Assembly (NCBI GenBank): GCA_964459325.1
Contig: CAYWKU010000014.1
Coordinates: forward strand, 1 to 64,000
From: CAYWKU01 sp964459325
GTDB lineage: Bacteria; RBG-13-61-14; CAYWKU01
Direction: 5' to 3'
DNA length: 64,000 nucleotides
Each line of letters opens with the position of its first letter. Positions within the stretch are counted from its first letter, which is position 1. Made by a program: the position numbers and the translations under genes. Below are positions 8,563 through 17,101 of this stretch, piece after piece. The notes beneath the pieces were generated by a model. It was given only the letters and a program-made list of their open reading frames with translations. It made no database searches and was not told where the DNA came from.

Positions 8563-9237
8563 CTATCCCCTCGCGCCGAAGATAGCGGTTCCGACCCTCA
8601 CCAGTGTTGCGCCCTCTTCAATCGCCGCCTCGAAATCCCCGGTCATGCCCATGCTCAGCTCCGGGAGTTCGATACCCATCGAGCGGCCCACCTTGTCCCT
8701 CAACCGTCTCAGTTGCGCAAAGTAAGGCCTGGCCCGGTCGGGGTCGTCGAAAAAGGGGGGCATGGTCATGAGGCCCTTGAGTTTTACTTTGTCCATCGAA
8801 TTCGCCGCTTCCACCAACCTTTTTACTTCATCCGCCGAAGTGCCCGACTTGGAATCTTCGCCGGCCAGGTTGACTTCGATAAGTATCCCCACTTCGCCTT
8901 CGGCCCGTTTGTTCAATTCTTTCAGCAACGATTCCCTGTCGACCGAATGTATCAACCGGCATACGGGAACCACCTTCTTTACCTTGTTGCTCTGCAAGGC
9001 GCCGACGAAATGCCATTCTATATCCTCCGGCAGCTCAGCGGCCTTTTGCTCCAGCTCCTGTGCGTAATTTTCGCCGAAAATCCGGTGCCCGGCTTCGTAG
9101 GCCTTCCTGATTGTTTCCGGCGCATGAGTTTTTGTGACGGCCACCAGCTTTACATCACGCGATTCGCGCCCGGCCTTTGCGGCCGCGTACTTAATGCGCT
9201 GCCTCACCGCTTCCAGGTTGAAAGCCACGTCATTCAT
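8563..9237 (-). CDS. yggS: PLP homeostasis protein YggS/PLPBP
   Basis: A 224-residue single-domain PLP-binding TIM-barrel protein with the PLP lysine in KLVAVTKTHAPETI, FGENYAQE, the EWHFVGALQSNKVKKV motif, the IEVNLAGEDSKSGT strand and SMGMTGDFEAAIEEGATLVRVGTAIFG at the phosphate-binding end. It carries no known catalysis and buffers free pyridoxal phosphate. Its start overlaps the end of maf by 8 bases. Confidence 0.95.
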   Translation of the reverse strand: MNDVAFNLEAVRQRIKYAAAKAGRESRDVKLVAVTKTHAPETIRKAYEAGHRIFGENYAQELEQKAAELPEDIEWHFVGALQSNKVKKVVPVCRLIHSVDRESLLKELNKRAEGEVGILIEVNLAGEDSKSGTSADEVKRLVEAANSMDKVKLKGLMTMPPFFDDPDRARPYFAQLRRLRDKVGRSMGIELPELSMGMTGDFEAAIEEGATLVRVGTAIFGARG

Positions 9238-9838
9238 CGCCGAACAACCTCACCGCCCCCACTTTTTCCAAGGCTTCTATCACTTCGCAAAGCGGCAATC
9301 CCACCACGTTTGTGTAGCTGCCGTTGATTTTTTTGACCATAAAGGCCCCTATTCCCTGCACGGCGTACGAGCCGGCCTTGTCCATGGGCTCGCCGGTGTT
9401 TATATAACCTTCGATGGTGGCCTCGTCCAATGACCTTATGCTCACCCCACTTTCCGAGTATTCCCGGTGAGTTATCTCGTTCGGGGCCTTCATCAGGCAC
9501 CAGCCGGTAATCACGCGGTGCCGGCGGCCGGAGATTTTCCTGAGCATTTGCGCGGCCTCTTCTTTGTCTCGAGGCTTGAGCAGCACCTCGCCCTCGACCA
9601 CCACGATGGTATCCGCCGCAAGCACCCACCTGCCCGGCTCCACCCTTTCGGCCGACCATGCCGCCTTCTCTTCAGCTATCCTTAGCGCCTCTTCCGCCGG
9701 ATTTTTTCCGGCCGCGGGCTCTTCATCCACCTGAGCCGGGTGAATATCGAACACCAGACCCATGCGCTCCAGCATGTCCTGCCTTCTTGGAGAAGAACTC
9801 GCCAGAACAAAGGCTGAGTTGACCTTGTCCGGACTCAT
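9230..9838 (-). CDS. maf: Maf-like nucleoside triphosphate pyrophosphatase
   Basis: Maf/YhdE family house-cleaning pyrophosphatase acting on dTTP/UTP or modified nucleotides. Seen: LASSSPRRQDMLERMG (the SxSPRR active-site motif), VLAADTIVVVEGEVLLKP with the catalytic Asp, and the GRRHRVITGWCL segment. The ATG at 9838 begins (M)SPDKVNSAFVLASSSPRR; an in-frame ATG at 9862 would add eight residues. Neither has a strong ribosome site. First gene of the operon. Confidence 0.92.
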   Translation of the reverse strand: MSPDKVNSAFVLASSSPRRQDMLERMGLVFDIHPAQVDEEPAAGKNPAEEALRIAEEKAAWSAERVEPGRWVLAADTIVVVEGEVLLKPRDKEEAAQMLRKISGRRHRVITGWCLMKAPNEITHREYSESGVSIRSLDEATIEGYINTGEPMDKAGSYAVQGIGAFMVKKINGSYTNVVGLPLCEVIEALEKVGAVRLFGDE

Positions 9839-9844
9839 AACTTT

Positions 9845-9887
9845 AGTCAAATATAGTAACATTTTAGCATAACAAAGTCAAATATAG
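9845..9887. repeat. 12-bp direct repeat between maf and cpoB
   Basis: AGTCAAATATAG occurs at 9845-9856 and again at 9876-9887, 31 bases apart, about three helical turns. It lies upstream of both divergent genes and looks like a two-site regulator binding region. Confidence 0.5.
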
Positions 9888-9905
9888 CTAAAATTTTTTT
9901 TAATC

Positions 9906-9934
9906 TTGACAAATTGGCTATAAATAAATACACT
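9906..9934 (+). promoter_or_regulatory. Sigma-70-type promoter for cpoB
   Basis: TTGACA at 9906-9911, a 17-bp spacer and TACACT at 9929-9934, in a very AT-rich stretch, about 60 bases before the cpoB start. Confidence 0.6.
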
Positions 9935-9994
9935 TTATAGAAAATATTAATAACCAAAACAAAGAAAGGGTCTAATAGGGGGAGAGCTAAAATA

Positions 9995-10888
9995 ATGAAA
10001 CTGTTAAAAAGCGCTTTATTTTCGGGGGTTTGTGTTTTCATAGCCCTGGCGGTTGCCGCTTGCCCCGCCATGACGAACTCCGGGAACCTTTCCAAGAGAA
10101 TCGACAAGCTCCAGACGAAAAACAACAATCTGGAAAGAAGGGTCTCTGAACTGGAAAGGAAAATGTCTCTGATAGAAAGCTCTACCGCTACCGACGCATC
10201 GGGAATCTCCACCTTTTCTTCATCTTCATCCTTTTCCACCAACAATTCCGACTCCGCCGGCTCCCCTCCTCCGGGGTTATCGGTGGTAAAGCTATACCCT
10301 GAGGCATCCAAGAAAACGGCTACCGGGAACTCCGGAGTATCCGTGGAAAGCACAAGCTCAAAAAAGTCAGACTCTGCGCCCGCACCCATGTTCGCCGACG
10401 ACCCCGATTTCGAGGAGCCTGCCACCATCGTGCAAAAAGGTTCCCCGGGCAAGGATGCGCCACCCGCCTCCGCTTCCTCTTCGCCCGAGGTTAGCGAGGG
10501 CAAAGGCGTGCCCGTCGAGGCCGCCACTTTATACGAGAGCGCCGTGGGTCAATTTCACCAGGGTCAGTACGAAATCGCCTCGGAAGCTTTTATGTTGTAT
10601 ATTACAAAGTATCACGGTACGGGGTACGAACCTTCGGCGATGTTTCATCTGGGGGAATGCAAATACAAACAGGGCAAGTACACCGAAGCGATTGAGCAAT
10701 TCCGCAGGTATCTCATGAAGTTCCCCGACGGCGAGAAGGCTTCCGCGGCACTTTTGAGGCTGGGAATGAGCTTTTTGCAGCTCGAGGACCCGGAAAGCGC
10801 CAGGAAGGCATTCCGGCGGGTGGTTAAAAGGTTTCCGAACAGCCCTGTTGCCGAGGCGGCCAAACAGGAGCTGGAAAATATACCTTAA
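9995..10888 (+). CDS. cpoB: CpoB/YbgF-like Tol-associated TPR lipoprotein
   Basis: Product of 297 residues. The signal peptide ends in VAAC, a lipobox. Residues 30-62 form the short trimeric coiled coil seen in YbgF/CpoB (KRIDKLQTKNNNLERRVSELERKM), followed by a Ser/Pro-rich low-complexity linker (about 65-170) and three C-terminal TPR motifs (TLYESAVGQFHQGQYEIASEAF, AMFHLGECKYKQGKYTEAIEQF, ALLRLGMSFLQLEDPESARKAF). CpoB links Tol function to peptidoglycan synthesis. Here it is near, but transcribed away from, the tol operon, with a LysM protein after it. Confidence 0.8.
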   Translation: MKLLKSALFSGVCVFIALAVAACPAMTNSGNLSKRIDKLQTKNNNLERRVSELERKMSLIESSTATDASGISTFSSSSSFSTNNSDSAGSPPPGLSVVKLYPEASKKTATGNSGVSVESTSSKKSDSAPAPMFADDPDFEEPATIVQKGSPGKDAPPASASSSPEVSEGKGVPVEAATLYESAVGQFHQGQYEIASEAFMLYITKYHGTGYEPSAMFHLGECKYKQGKYTEAIEQFRRYLMKFPDGEKASAALLRLGMSFLQLEDPESARKAFRRVVKRFPNSPVAEAAKQELENIP

Positions 10889-10962
10889 ACTCCGGAGTCA
10901 AAGGAATACCCGGTCAAAACGGATAGTGACCTTTGCCTCAAAAAGACAAGGAGGACCCAGCG

Positions 10963-12066
10963 ATGAAAGTTCGGATAATATTACCGGTGCTGCTGGTGGC
11001 GTTTGCTTTCGCCCTGGCTTCCGCAGCCTCCCAGGAGCCGCCCATCCCCCCCGAGCAACGCCCTGAGGACATTGACCAGTACCACTACGTGGTCAAAAGG
11101 GGCGATACTCTGTGGGAACTGGCGTCAAGATTGCTTAACGACCCCTACAAGTGGCCGCATATATGGCAGCTCAATCCATCCATAGAAGACCCACACTGGA
11201 TATATCCCGGTGACAAGCTATGGATTATACCGGAAGACGTTATGCGGAACACGAAGTTGGAAAATTTGCGGGTAGAAGGCATGGGTGGCCCCCAGGAGGA
11301 AGCGGAAGCGGCTCCGGCCGCGGAAGAGGTATCCGTCAGCGCTCCCGCAGAGGCCCGGCAGAACAGCGTTGTGTTTAAGCCGGCGGATATTATGGGCTTC
11401 ATGTCCCGGAACTTACTGGACCACACCGCAACGATAACTTCGGCTCCCGTCACTAAGCCCGGTTACGCCACCTACGATGAAGTTTATCTGAACGCCGGAG
11501 AGGACAAGGGTTTTCAAAAAGGGGACACGTTCAATATTTTCCGGGTGGAGGAAGACGTTAAGCACCCGGTAACCAACAAGAAGTTGGGCTATCGCATAAG
11601 AACCCTGGGGAAGTTGGAGATAAAAAAAGTGGCTCAAAATACAAGCAGGGCGGAGATAACTTCTTCAAATGAGTCCATAATGGAGGGAGACCGGATAACT
11701 CCAACAATCGAATTCCGCAGGGAAGTGAAATTCAAGGATATAGACCCACAATACTACGATAATCCTCTCAAGGGGTACGTACTGGCGAATCGTGAAGGAA
11801 AATCTCATGTAGCACAGCACGATATAGTTTATATGGACGTGGGGGAAAAAGACGGTGTACAGCCCGGGAACCTCTTCGAAGTGTATAGACCCGGAGAAAT
11901 GCAGAAAAACCGGGAACGAGGCGGAAAAGTAAAAATGCCCGGTAAGATTCTGGCCACACTGGTGGTAATGACGACAAAACCCGATTACTCCACCGCACTG
12001 GTTTTAAAATCAACGGAAGAATTCCCGATGGGTGAAAAAGTACGTTCGAAAAGGTTTTTACAATAG
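10963..12066 (+). CDS. Secreted LysM-domain protein
   Basis: Start set at 10963, where AAGGAGG (10948-10954) sits 8 bases upstream; this gives a clean signal peptide MKVRIILPVLLVAFAFALASA. A LysM peptidoglycan-binding domain follows at about residues 40-85 (VKRGDTLWELASRLLND through IYPGDKLWII). The remaining 260 residues form two related beta-rich modules (DEVYLNAGEDKGFQKGDTFNIFRVE and DIVYMDVGEKDGVQPGNLFEVYRP). Similar LysM proteins occur next to cpoB and tol genes in delta-like bacteria. Role: probably cell-wall-anchored envelope scaffold. Confidence 0.8.
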   Translation: MKVRIILPVLLVAFAFALASAASQEPPIPPEQRPEDIDQYHYVVKRGDTLWELASRLLNDPYKWPHIWQLNPSIEDPHWIYPGDKLWIIPEDVMRNTKLENLRVEGMGGPQEEAEAAPAAEEVSVSAPAEARQNSVVFKPADIMGFMSRNLLDHTATITSAPVTKPGYATYDEVYLNAGEDKGFQKGDTFNIFRVEEDVKHPVTNKKLGYRIRTLGKLEIKKVAQNTSRAEITSSNESIMEGDRITPTIEFRREVKFKDIDPQYYDNPLKGYVLANREGKSHVAQHDIVYMDVGEKDGVQPGNLFEVYRPGEMQKNRERGGKVKMPGKILATLVVMTTKPDYSTALVLKSTEEFPMGEKVRSKRFLQ

Positions 12067-12097
12067 ACGGTTAAGTCACCGAATTTAATAAAAAATC

Positions 12098-12136
12098 AAA
12101 AAAGCCGGGGCCCATCGAGGTGGGTTTCGGCTTTAT
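12098..12136. terminator. Bidirectional terminator
   Basis: AAAGCCGGGGCCCA at 12101-12114 pairs with TGGGTTTCGGCTTT at 12121-12134 (three G-T wobbles in the middle). On the minus strand it is followed by a T-rich run (TTTGATTTTTTATT), so it ends the leftward tol operon; it also lies after the LysM gene. Confidence 0.85.
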
Positions 12137-12154
12137 TCGCTTCGACACCTTTTT

Positions 12155-12664
12155 TCATTCGGGTGGTTGGGGTGGTTGAAAATCGCGCCTTTGCTCCAGA
12201 TGCTCCTCGAAATCTTCCAGCTCCTTTTCCAGCCCACGCGCCCCTTCCTTTACATCCCCGCTTCTGGCCTCTTGCGCCATGCTGTTTAGCCTCTCGACTT
12301 CGTCGAACAAACCCAGGTCAAACTGATATAACTTTTCCAGCTCCGACTCCCTGATTTTAACCGGGTCGAAATAACCGGAGTAGCCGTAACTATCGTACTT
12401 GACCCGGTCGGCGAGCGCTTCCAGTTTTCTTATGGCCCGGTCAACAAAGTCGAGGTCGGCCAGTTTGCCTTCATCCACCAAATCGCGCTTCCAATCGTCC
12501 AGGACACCCTTCACTTCCGCAAGTTTTTCGGAGACTTTCAACCGCACGGCCTTATCGCTATCCCGGAAGGCTTCCTTGTCCTGGTAGCCTTTCATTCCCG
12601 GAACTTTCCTCGCCAGCCGCTCGAATTTTTCCGCCCATCCCTTCGCTTCGGTCATTTTTTGCAT
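12155..12664 (-). CDS. Charged all-helical protein of unknown function
   Basis: Product of 169 residues, almost all helical, with heptad-like stretches (LRLKVSEKLAEVKGVLDDW; LEKELEDFEEHLEQRRDF), no signal peptide and a proline-rich end. The pattern GYQDKEAFRDSDKAVR ... YGYSGYFDPVKIRESELEKLYQFDL recalls a family of bacterial cytosolic helical proteins seen beside SPFH or stress genes, but I am not sure. It is the last gene of the tol operon, 52 bases after tolB. Confidence 0.65.
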   Translation of the reverse strand: MQKMTEAKGWAEKFERLARKVPGMKGYQDKEAFRDSDKAVRLKVSEKLAEVKGVLDDWKRDLVDEGKLADLDFVDRAIRKLEALADRVKYDSYGYSGYFDPVKIRESELEKLYQFDLGLFDEVERLNSMAQEARSGDVKEGARGLEKELEDFEEHLEQRRDFQPPQPPE

Positions 12665-12716
12665 CCTTTCTCTGCTTCTGAGCTGTTTTTCCCTGCGAAA
12701 ATAACTACTTACATAT

Positions 12717-14123
12717 TCATTCCCCGGGCAGTCTCGGCGACCACGCCGGCCCCGATTCTTTGCCCGAAAGGCTGACGATTTTCCTCGGCTTCTGCTCCCT
12801 CATGCTGGTCATGTATATATCGTAGCTGTTGGCGTATCCGTGAGTGTAAACCACAAACCTGCCGTCCGGGCTTACCGAAGGCGATTCGTCCGCGCCGGGC
12901 CTGTTTACCACAGCCACGGTCTCCAGCACCTGCATGGCATCGTTCAACCTGACCGCCAGTATGTCCAACCCTCCTCCTGCCCTTCCGCAGTAGGCTATAA
13001 AATCGCCCGTGGGACTCCAGGAAGGGTCTGTGTTATAACCGCCGGTGCGGCTGACCCTGGAAGCCGTCCCGCCGCCGGAAGGCGTAACCAACACCTGCGG
13101 CCTGTCGCCGTAACGACTGGAAACAAAAGCGATATACTTCCCGTCCGGGCTCCAAGAAGGAGACACATCGATTGACCATGGGTCGTGGGTAACTTTCTCA
13201 AGGTCTTCTCCTTCCGGACTTATGGTGTATATCTCCTGGTCACCGTTGCTGTTTTTCGAGCTGGCGAAAGCTATCCGGTTGTTGGCCTTGCACCAATCGG
13301 CGCCGTAATTCAGTCCCGAGCCGCCGAAAAGGCGGCGGGGCTTACCTCCCGGTGCGGGCAATATGTACAAATCGGGATTGCCCCCGGCGTAGGAAGTGTA
13401 CACAAGTTCGGAAGCGTCCGGCGACCAGCCGGGGGACATGTTGACGTCCGCGCTGCCGGTAAGCCTTTCCAGGTTTCGCCCGTCGGAATCGCACAGGTAA
13501 ATTTCCCGGTTCCCGCGATGCTCTCCCACAAAGGCAATCCGGCTCTCGAACGGCCCCCGGGTTCCGGTGTCCACCCTGAGCACTTCGTCTGCAAAGCGAT
13601 GCATGAACCTGCGGAACATGTCCTTCTTTCCCGTGTAGACGGCCCGGGTGAGCATGGCCTTCTGGAGCAGGTCGAAGAGCTTGAGTTCAAACGTATATAA
13701 ACCGTCGGAATTCAGGGAGTATGTTCCGGCGATAAGGAACTCCGCCCCCGCTTCGCCGTACGACTTGAAATCCAGGTTGGTTTCGTTGTAGCCGTCTTCC
13801 GGGACTTTCGGCAACTCCGGCGCTTTCACCACCTTGTAGAAGCTGGAAAATTCGAGGTCTTTCGATATGATGGATGCGCCCCGGCGACCCAGGCTGCCCT
13901 CGTCCTTCACACCCTCCATAGGCTTGAATGCCGGTATCGCAACGTTGGTTTTGAGCAGTCCTTCGCCGTAAACGTCTATAATCACGTCCGGCACGGCGCC
14001 TTCTTCCGGCGGGGCGTCGAAATCGGTCACTTCGGCGCCTACCAGAACAACCACGGCCATGGCAAGCGCCAGCGAAATGCCGAGCTTTATAAGGCGTTTG
14101 TAAAATCCGGTAGTGTCGTTCAT
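12717..14123 (-). CDS. tolB: Tol-Pal system protein TolB
   Basis: Product of 468 residues, slightly longer than E. coli TolB. An N-terminal membrane-spanning signal (about 12-32) is followed by the TolB N domain (VIIDVYGEGLLKTNVAIPAFKPM) and a six-bladed propeller with repeats of the form SPSWSPDGKYIAFVSSR and DESPSVSPDGRFVVYTHGY. TolB is periplasmic and binds Pal and TolA. Its start overlaps the previous gene by ATGA. No pal gene follows, which is unusual. Confidence 0.92.
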   Translation of the reverse strand: MNDTTGFYKRLIKLGISLALAMAVVVLVGAEVTDFDAPPEEGAVPDVIIDVYGEGLLKTNVAIPAFKPMEGVKDEGSLGRRGASIISKDLEFSSFYKVVKAPELPKVPEDGYNETNLDFKSYGEAGAEFLIAGTYSLNSDGLYTFELKLFDLLQKAMLTRAVYTGKKDMFRRFMHRFADEVLRVDTGTRGPFESRIAFVGEHRGNREIYLCDSDGRNLERLTGSADVNMSPGWSPDASELVYTSYAGGNPDLYILPAPGGKPRRLFGGSGLNYGADWCKANNRIAFASSKNSNGDQEIYTISPEGEDLEKVTHDPWSIDVSPSWSPDGKYIAFVSSRYGDRPQVLVTPSGGGTASRVSRTGGYNTDPSWSPTGDFIAYCGRAGGGLDILAVRLNDAMQVLETVAVVNRPGADESPSVSPDGRFVVYTHGYANSYDIYMTSMREQKPRKIVSLSGKESGPAWSPRLPGE

Positions 14124-14830
14124 CTGTTTCTCCCGCCGGTTGTGTTTATTTTAACCCTCACCTTGAGATAATCGTTATCCATTCCGGGTGGAAAGGGGTC
14201 TATTTTCAAATCTCCCACTCCCCGCAATATTTTTTCGGCGAGCTCTCCGGAAGGGTCTCCCCGTAACAGGAGTATCTGCAGAACTCTGCCGTCGGGGGCT
14301 ATCCACGCCTGTATTTCCACCTTCCCCTTCGGAATTTCCCCGCGCCTCATGCCCTCCAGCGCAGCGTTGCGGATGCGACGCCGGGCGGTGGCGATATAAC
14401 GATTTTCTATTACGGAAGTAGAAACGTTCTCCTCAGTATAAGCAGGAGCGCTCTCCACCCGTGAAAACTCTTTATTTTCCGGCTTTGGATTGCGGGGAGG
14501 GTCGGTAAGTTCATTTTGCTTCGCAGTCTCTTTTTCGGTCTTCTTGATGGCTATCAAAGCCCGCTTTCGCGCTTCGCGGGCGAACCGGAACGCCATTTTG
14601 TTCCCGGAGGAAGTGTTTTCCATTATATTTTCTTCCGCCAGGTCGAAAGCGGCCTCGGCGCGAGCCATTTCCATGGGGGCATATTCCTCTGCGTTTTTCT
14701 CCCCTGCCCTCTCCAGTTCGGAATAGGCGTCGTTTATGGCGCTCATCGCTTTTCCCGCGCATCCGACCAATAGCAGACAAAAAGCGACGGTCACAAAAAT
14801 GATTAAAACTTTAAAAGGGCATAATTTCAT
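14120..14830 (-). CDS. Lipoprotein with DUF4398-like and TonB/TolA C-terminal-like parts
   Basis: Product of 236 residues. The signal peptide ends in LVGC, a lipobox. The next about 80 residues (AINDAYSELERAGEKNAEEYAPMEMARAEAAFDLAEENI) match the helical DUF4398 type found in envelope lipoproteins. The C-terminal about 80 residues (KGKVEIQAWIAPDGRVLQILLLRGDPSGELAEKILRGVG) look like a TonB/TolA C-terminal domain. It sits between tolA-like and tolB and is coupled to tolB by an ATGA overlap, so it is likely part of the Tol machinery. Confidence 0.65.
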   Translation of the reverse strand: MKLCPFKVLIIFVTVAFCLLLVGCAGKAMSAINDAYSELERAGEKNAEEYAPMEMARAEAAFDLAEENIMENTSSGNKMAFRFAREARKRALIAIKKTEKETAKQNELTDPPRNPKPENKEFSRVESAPAYTEENVSTSVIENRYIATARRRIRNAALEGMRRGEIPKGKVEIQAWIAPDGRVLQILLLRGDPSGELAEKILRGVGDLKIDPFPPGMDNDYLKVRVKINTTGGRNR

Positions 14831-14862
14831 CCGAGAACCCGTCGGGATAAGGTATACTCTCG

Positions 14863-15705
14863 CTACAAATCATTCAAGGCTTTGTCTATTGCGTTATCAT
14901 CCCCGGACGATGACGAAGAGGGTTTCTTTTTCTTCTTTTGGCCGGAGCCGGATGAGCTTTCCGGGGAAGGAGGCTCATGAAACTTGACCAGCACCACCAG
15001 CGCCACGTTCCCGCACTCTTCGGGCGGAGCGCCGAACTTGTCGGGCACCAGGCTCAATGCCACCCGGTCGGCATGTTTGACCCCTGAGCTTTTGATAACA
15101 GCTTTATCTTTGACTTTTCCGCCGTCTCCTATGGAAATCCTGATGGTGGTGGATTTTCCCGCGGCCTCCGGTACCGACCCCGAGCGCCGGATAAGGCGGC
15201 TGGCCCGGTGCTTGTAAACCGAGCATATGTCACCGCCCGCAGGCCCCCTCGGGCCGGGATTTTCGCTGTCGGGGTCTCCGTCGGGGCGGGTGTAGTCTCC
15301 CTTACGACCCTTGTTAAGCTCCTCGATGGCTTTTTCCAGGGCATCCGGTACTTCAGGGACACCCGGCTTTTCGGGCTTACTGACCGGTTTTTTGTTGTCG
15401 ACCTTCACCTTTTTCGCAGAAGATTTGGGTTTTTCCACCTTTACCGGCTGCTCAGGCTCGGGCTTGCTGATTTTTCCATCATGCTTCGGCCCCCTTTTGG
15501 GCGTGCCGAAGGCTCCGCCGCCGATTTCTTCGGCGTAAACCAGTTTTACTTCGTGCGCTATGGGTCGCTCGTCCTGATTAGCGGTCCCGCTGGAAGGTAT
15601 AAGCATGAAGACGCCGAACAAGACCACGTGGGCGGCCAGGGATATGGCCACCATAGGCCCCAGGGAAGGCTCGTAGCCCGGCGCTTTTCGGCGGTTTTTC
15701 TTCAT
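14863..15705 (-). CDS. tolA: TolA/TonB-like energy transducer
   Basis: Product of 280 residues. One N-terminal membrane helix (about 17-37, ISLAAHVVLFGVFMLIP) is followed by a Lys/Pro/Glu-rich extended periplasmic region (about 55-150) and a C-terminal domain (about 165-245) whose TTIRISIGDGGKVKDKAVIKSSGVKHADRVALSLV matches TonB_C/TolA. The tail is Ser/Lys-rich. It overlaps tolR by ATGA and is therefore the transducer driven by TolQR. TolA or TonB naming rests on context. Confidence 0.8.
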   Translation of the reverse strand: MKKNRRKAPGYEPSLGPMVAISLAAHVVLFGVFMLIPSSGTANQDERPIAHEVKLVYAEEIGGGAFGTPKRGPKHDGKISKPEPEQPVKVEKPKSSAKKVKVDNKKPVSKPEKPGVPEVPDALEKAIEELNKGRKGDYTRPDGDPDSENPGPRGPAGGDICSVYKHRASRLIRRSGSVPEAAGKSTTIRISIGDGGKVKDKAVIKSSGVKHADRVALSLVPDKFGAPPEECGNVALVVLVKFHEPPSPESSSGSGQKKKKKPSSSSSGDDNAIDKALNDL

Positions 15706-16133
15706 CGACGCTCCCCGCGCTCCTTCTCCGGCGGCTCGGTGATTATGCCCACGCCGGCGATGCCTTCGGCTTTTATCCGGGCCATAACCTCTGCCACCCT
15801 GCCGTATCTTACGTTTTCGTCGGCCTTGAGGTAAACCATGTTCTTGCCGCGCCGACTCATCTGCTCCTTTAACTTAGCCGCGAGGGAATCGATATTCACC
15901 GGCCGTTTTCCCACGTGAATCGCCCCTTTGGCGTTGATGCTTACGATAACTTCCTCCGCGCCCACCTTGACGGGCGCAGCTTCCACCTTGGGAAGATTGA
16001 CCTTCATTCCGCTGGTAAGCTTTGGAGCCACTATCATGAAGATAATTAAAAGCACCAGCATCACGTCCACAAGAGGGGTGACGTTTATTTCGCTCATGGC
16101 CTCGTCTGAATTCCCTTTTCCCCCGATAGCCAT
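15702..16133 (-). CDS. tolR: Biopolymer transporter TolR/ExbD
   Basis: Start set at the ATG ending at 16133 (MAIGGKGNSDEAMSEINVTPLVD), with GAGGTGAG close upstream; the longer open frame begins inside the repeat element and is not credible. The 143-residue product has the ExbD/TolR helix SEINVTPLVDVMLVLLIIFMIVAP carrying the proton-path aspartate, then a periplasmic domain. It is separated from tolQ by the inverted-repeat element at 16151-16305. Confidence 0.93.
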   Translation of the reverse strand: MAIGGKGNSDEAMSEINVTPLVDVMLVLLIIFMIVAPKLTSGMKVNLPKVEAAPVKVGAEEVIVSINAKGAIHVGKRPVNIDSLAAKLKEQMSRRGKNMVYLKADENVRYGRVAEVMARIKAEGIAGVGIITEPPEKERGERR

Positions 16134-16150
16134 TTTCTCACCTCTTTCTT

Positions 16151-16305
16151 TTAGCAGGGTGTTGAAAAAGTCAGAAACGTAACGCCGCCATCCTGGCGGC
16201 ACTTGTAAGTAGCTGATTTTATTAAGGCGCCTTTTGCCGGCAAGCCATGCGGCCTGAGAAGGATGCCAGCGTTACGAAAAATAGCATTTTTCAACACCCT
16301 GTTAG
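16151..16305. mobile_element. MITE-like element, copy 1, between tolQ and tolR
   Basis: The ends are CAGGGTGTTGAAAAA (from 16155) and its exact reverse complement (to 16301), flanked on both sides by TTAG (16151-16154 and 16302-16305). About 147 bases inside, no coding capacity, and the interior is itself an imperfect palindrome (CGTAACGCCGCC near the left against GCCAGCGTTACG near the right). A second copy lies at 19720-19852 in the opposite orientation with the same TTAG flanks. The TTAG fits the YTAR target-site duplication known for the IS5 subgroup; the parent element is not in the window. The right TTAG overlaps the tolQ stop codon. Confidence 0.8.
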
Positions 16306-17054
16306 AGGAAGTGGCGGTCTATAATGTTCAGTATATCCGAGCTGAAGTTTTCCATCTCTCCCGCAAAACTGCGGGCATGGGCAAGGAAATAGTTGTAAGC
16401 GACAACCGCCGGTATGGCGGCGGCCAGCCCTGCCGCGGTAGCTATTAGCGCCTCGCTTATGCCTGGCGCCACCACTTCCAGCCCCACGTCCCCCAGCTCG
16501 GCGATGTCCCGAAAGCTGGTCATGATTCCCCAGACGGTTCCGAACAACCCCACGAAGGGCGCGGCGCTGCCGGTGGTGGCCAGAAAGCTCAGGTAACGCT
16601 CCAGGCGCGACCTTTCCCCGGCGTGAGCTCTCCGGAGTGCGCGTTCGACAAGCTCGACACCGCCAAGCTTGTCCGCCAGTCCCTCTTCCTCCCCTTCTCC
16701 ACCTGGGTTAGCCTTCTTTATCTTGGTAAGCTCCTGGTATCCGGCCCGAAATACCTGGGCCAGCGGGCTGGAGCTTAATTTCCGGGAATTCCTGTATATG
16801 GCCTCCAGGCTGTTGGCGCTCCAGAAAACCTCCATGAACCCGGCATTTGCCTTTCCGGCCCTGCGAAACTGAATGTACTTGAGCACGATGATGGCCCAGC
16901 AAATTACACTGAATCCTACCAGCAGCAGAAGCACGAATTTCACCATCGGCCCGGCCCCGGCCACTATCTCCCACCACGTTAAGCTCTTATCCGAAGCCTC
17001 GACCGCCGCCTGAACCAGTATCGACAAATAAGTTATATCCACCGCTCCGTTCAT
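16302..17054 (-). CDS. tolQ: MotA/TolQ/ExbB proton channel, TolQ
   Basis: Product of 250 residues with three membrane segments (about 33-55, 155-180, 190-215). The conserved TolQ/ExbB block reads LSFLATTGSAAPFVGLFGTVWGIMTSFRDIA...PGISEALIATAAGLAAAIPAVVAYNYF. With TolR it forms the proton-driven motor of the Tol system at the inner membrane. First gene of the operon, 30 bases downstream of the 18-bp palindrome. Its stop codon overlaps the TTAG that flanks the repeat element. Confidence 0.94.
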   Translation of the reverse strand: MNGAVDITYLSILVQAAVEASDKSLTWWEIVAGAGPMVKFVLLLLVGFSVICWAIIVLKYIQFRRAGKANAGFMEVFWSANSLEAIYRNSRKLSSSPLAQVFRAGYQELTKIKKANPGGEGEEEGLADKLGGVELVERALRRAHAGERSRLERYLSFLATTGSAAPFVGLFGTVWGIMTSFRDIAELGDVGLEVVAPGISEALIATAAGLAAAIPAVVAYNYFLAHARSFAGEMENFSSDILNIIDRHFL

Positions 17055-17083
17055 TTACTTTCTGGTACTCCCTTGGGCTGACC

Positions 17084-17101
17084 ACCACAATATATTGTGG
17101 T
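17084..17101. promoter_or_regulatory. 18-bp perfect palindrome over the tol -10
   Basis: ACCACAATATATTGTGGT reads the same on both strands. The central CACAATATATTGTG fits the NrdR box consensus closely, 14 of 16 by my alignment, although NrdR boxes usually come in pairs and no nrd gene is here. It covers the -10 of the tol promoter, so a repressor is the natural reading. Confidence 0.7.

Noticed and set aside
16263..16448. Short frames beginning in the inverted-repeat element
   Set aside because: Start codons arise from the repeat; no ribosome site or recognisable protein.
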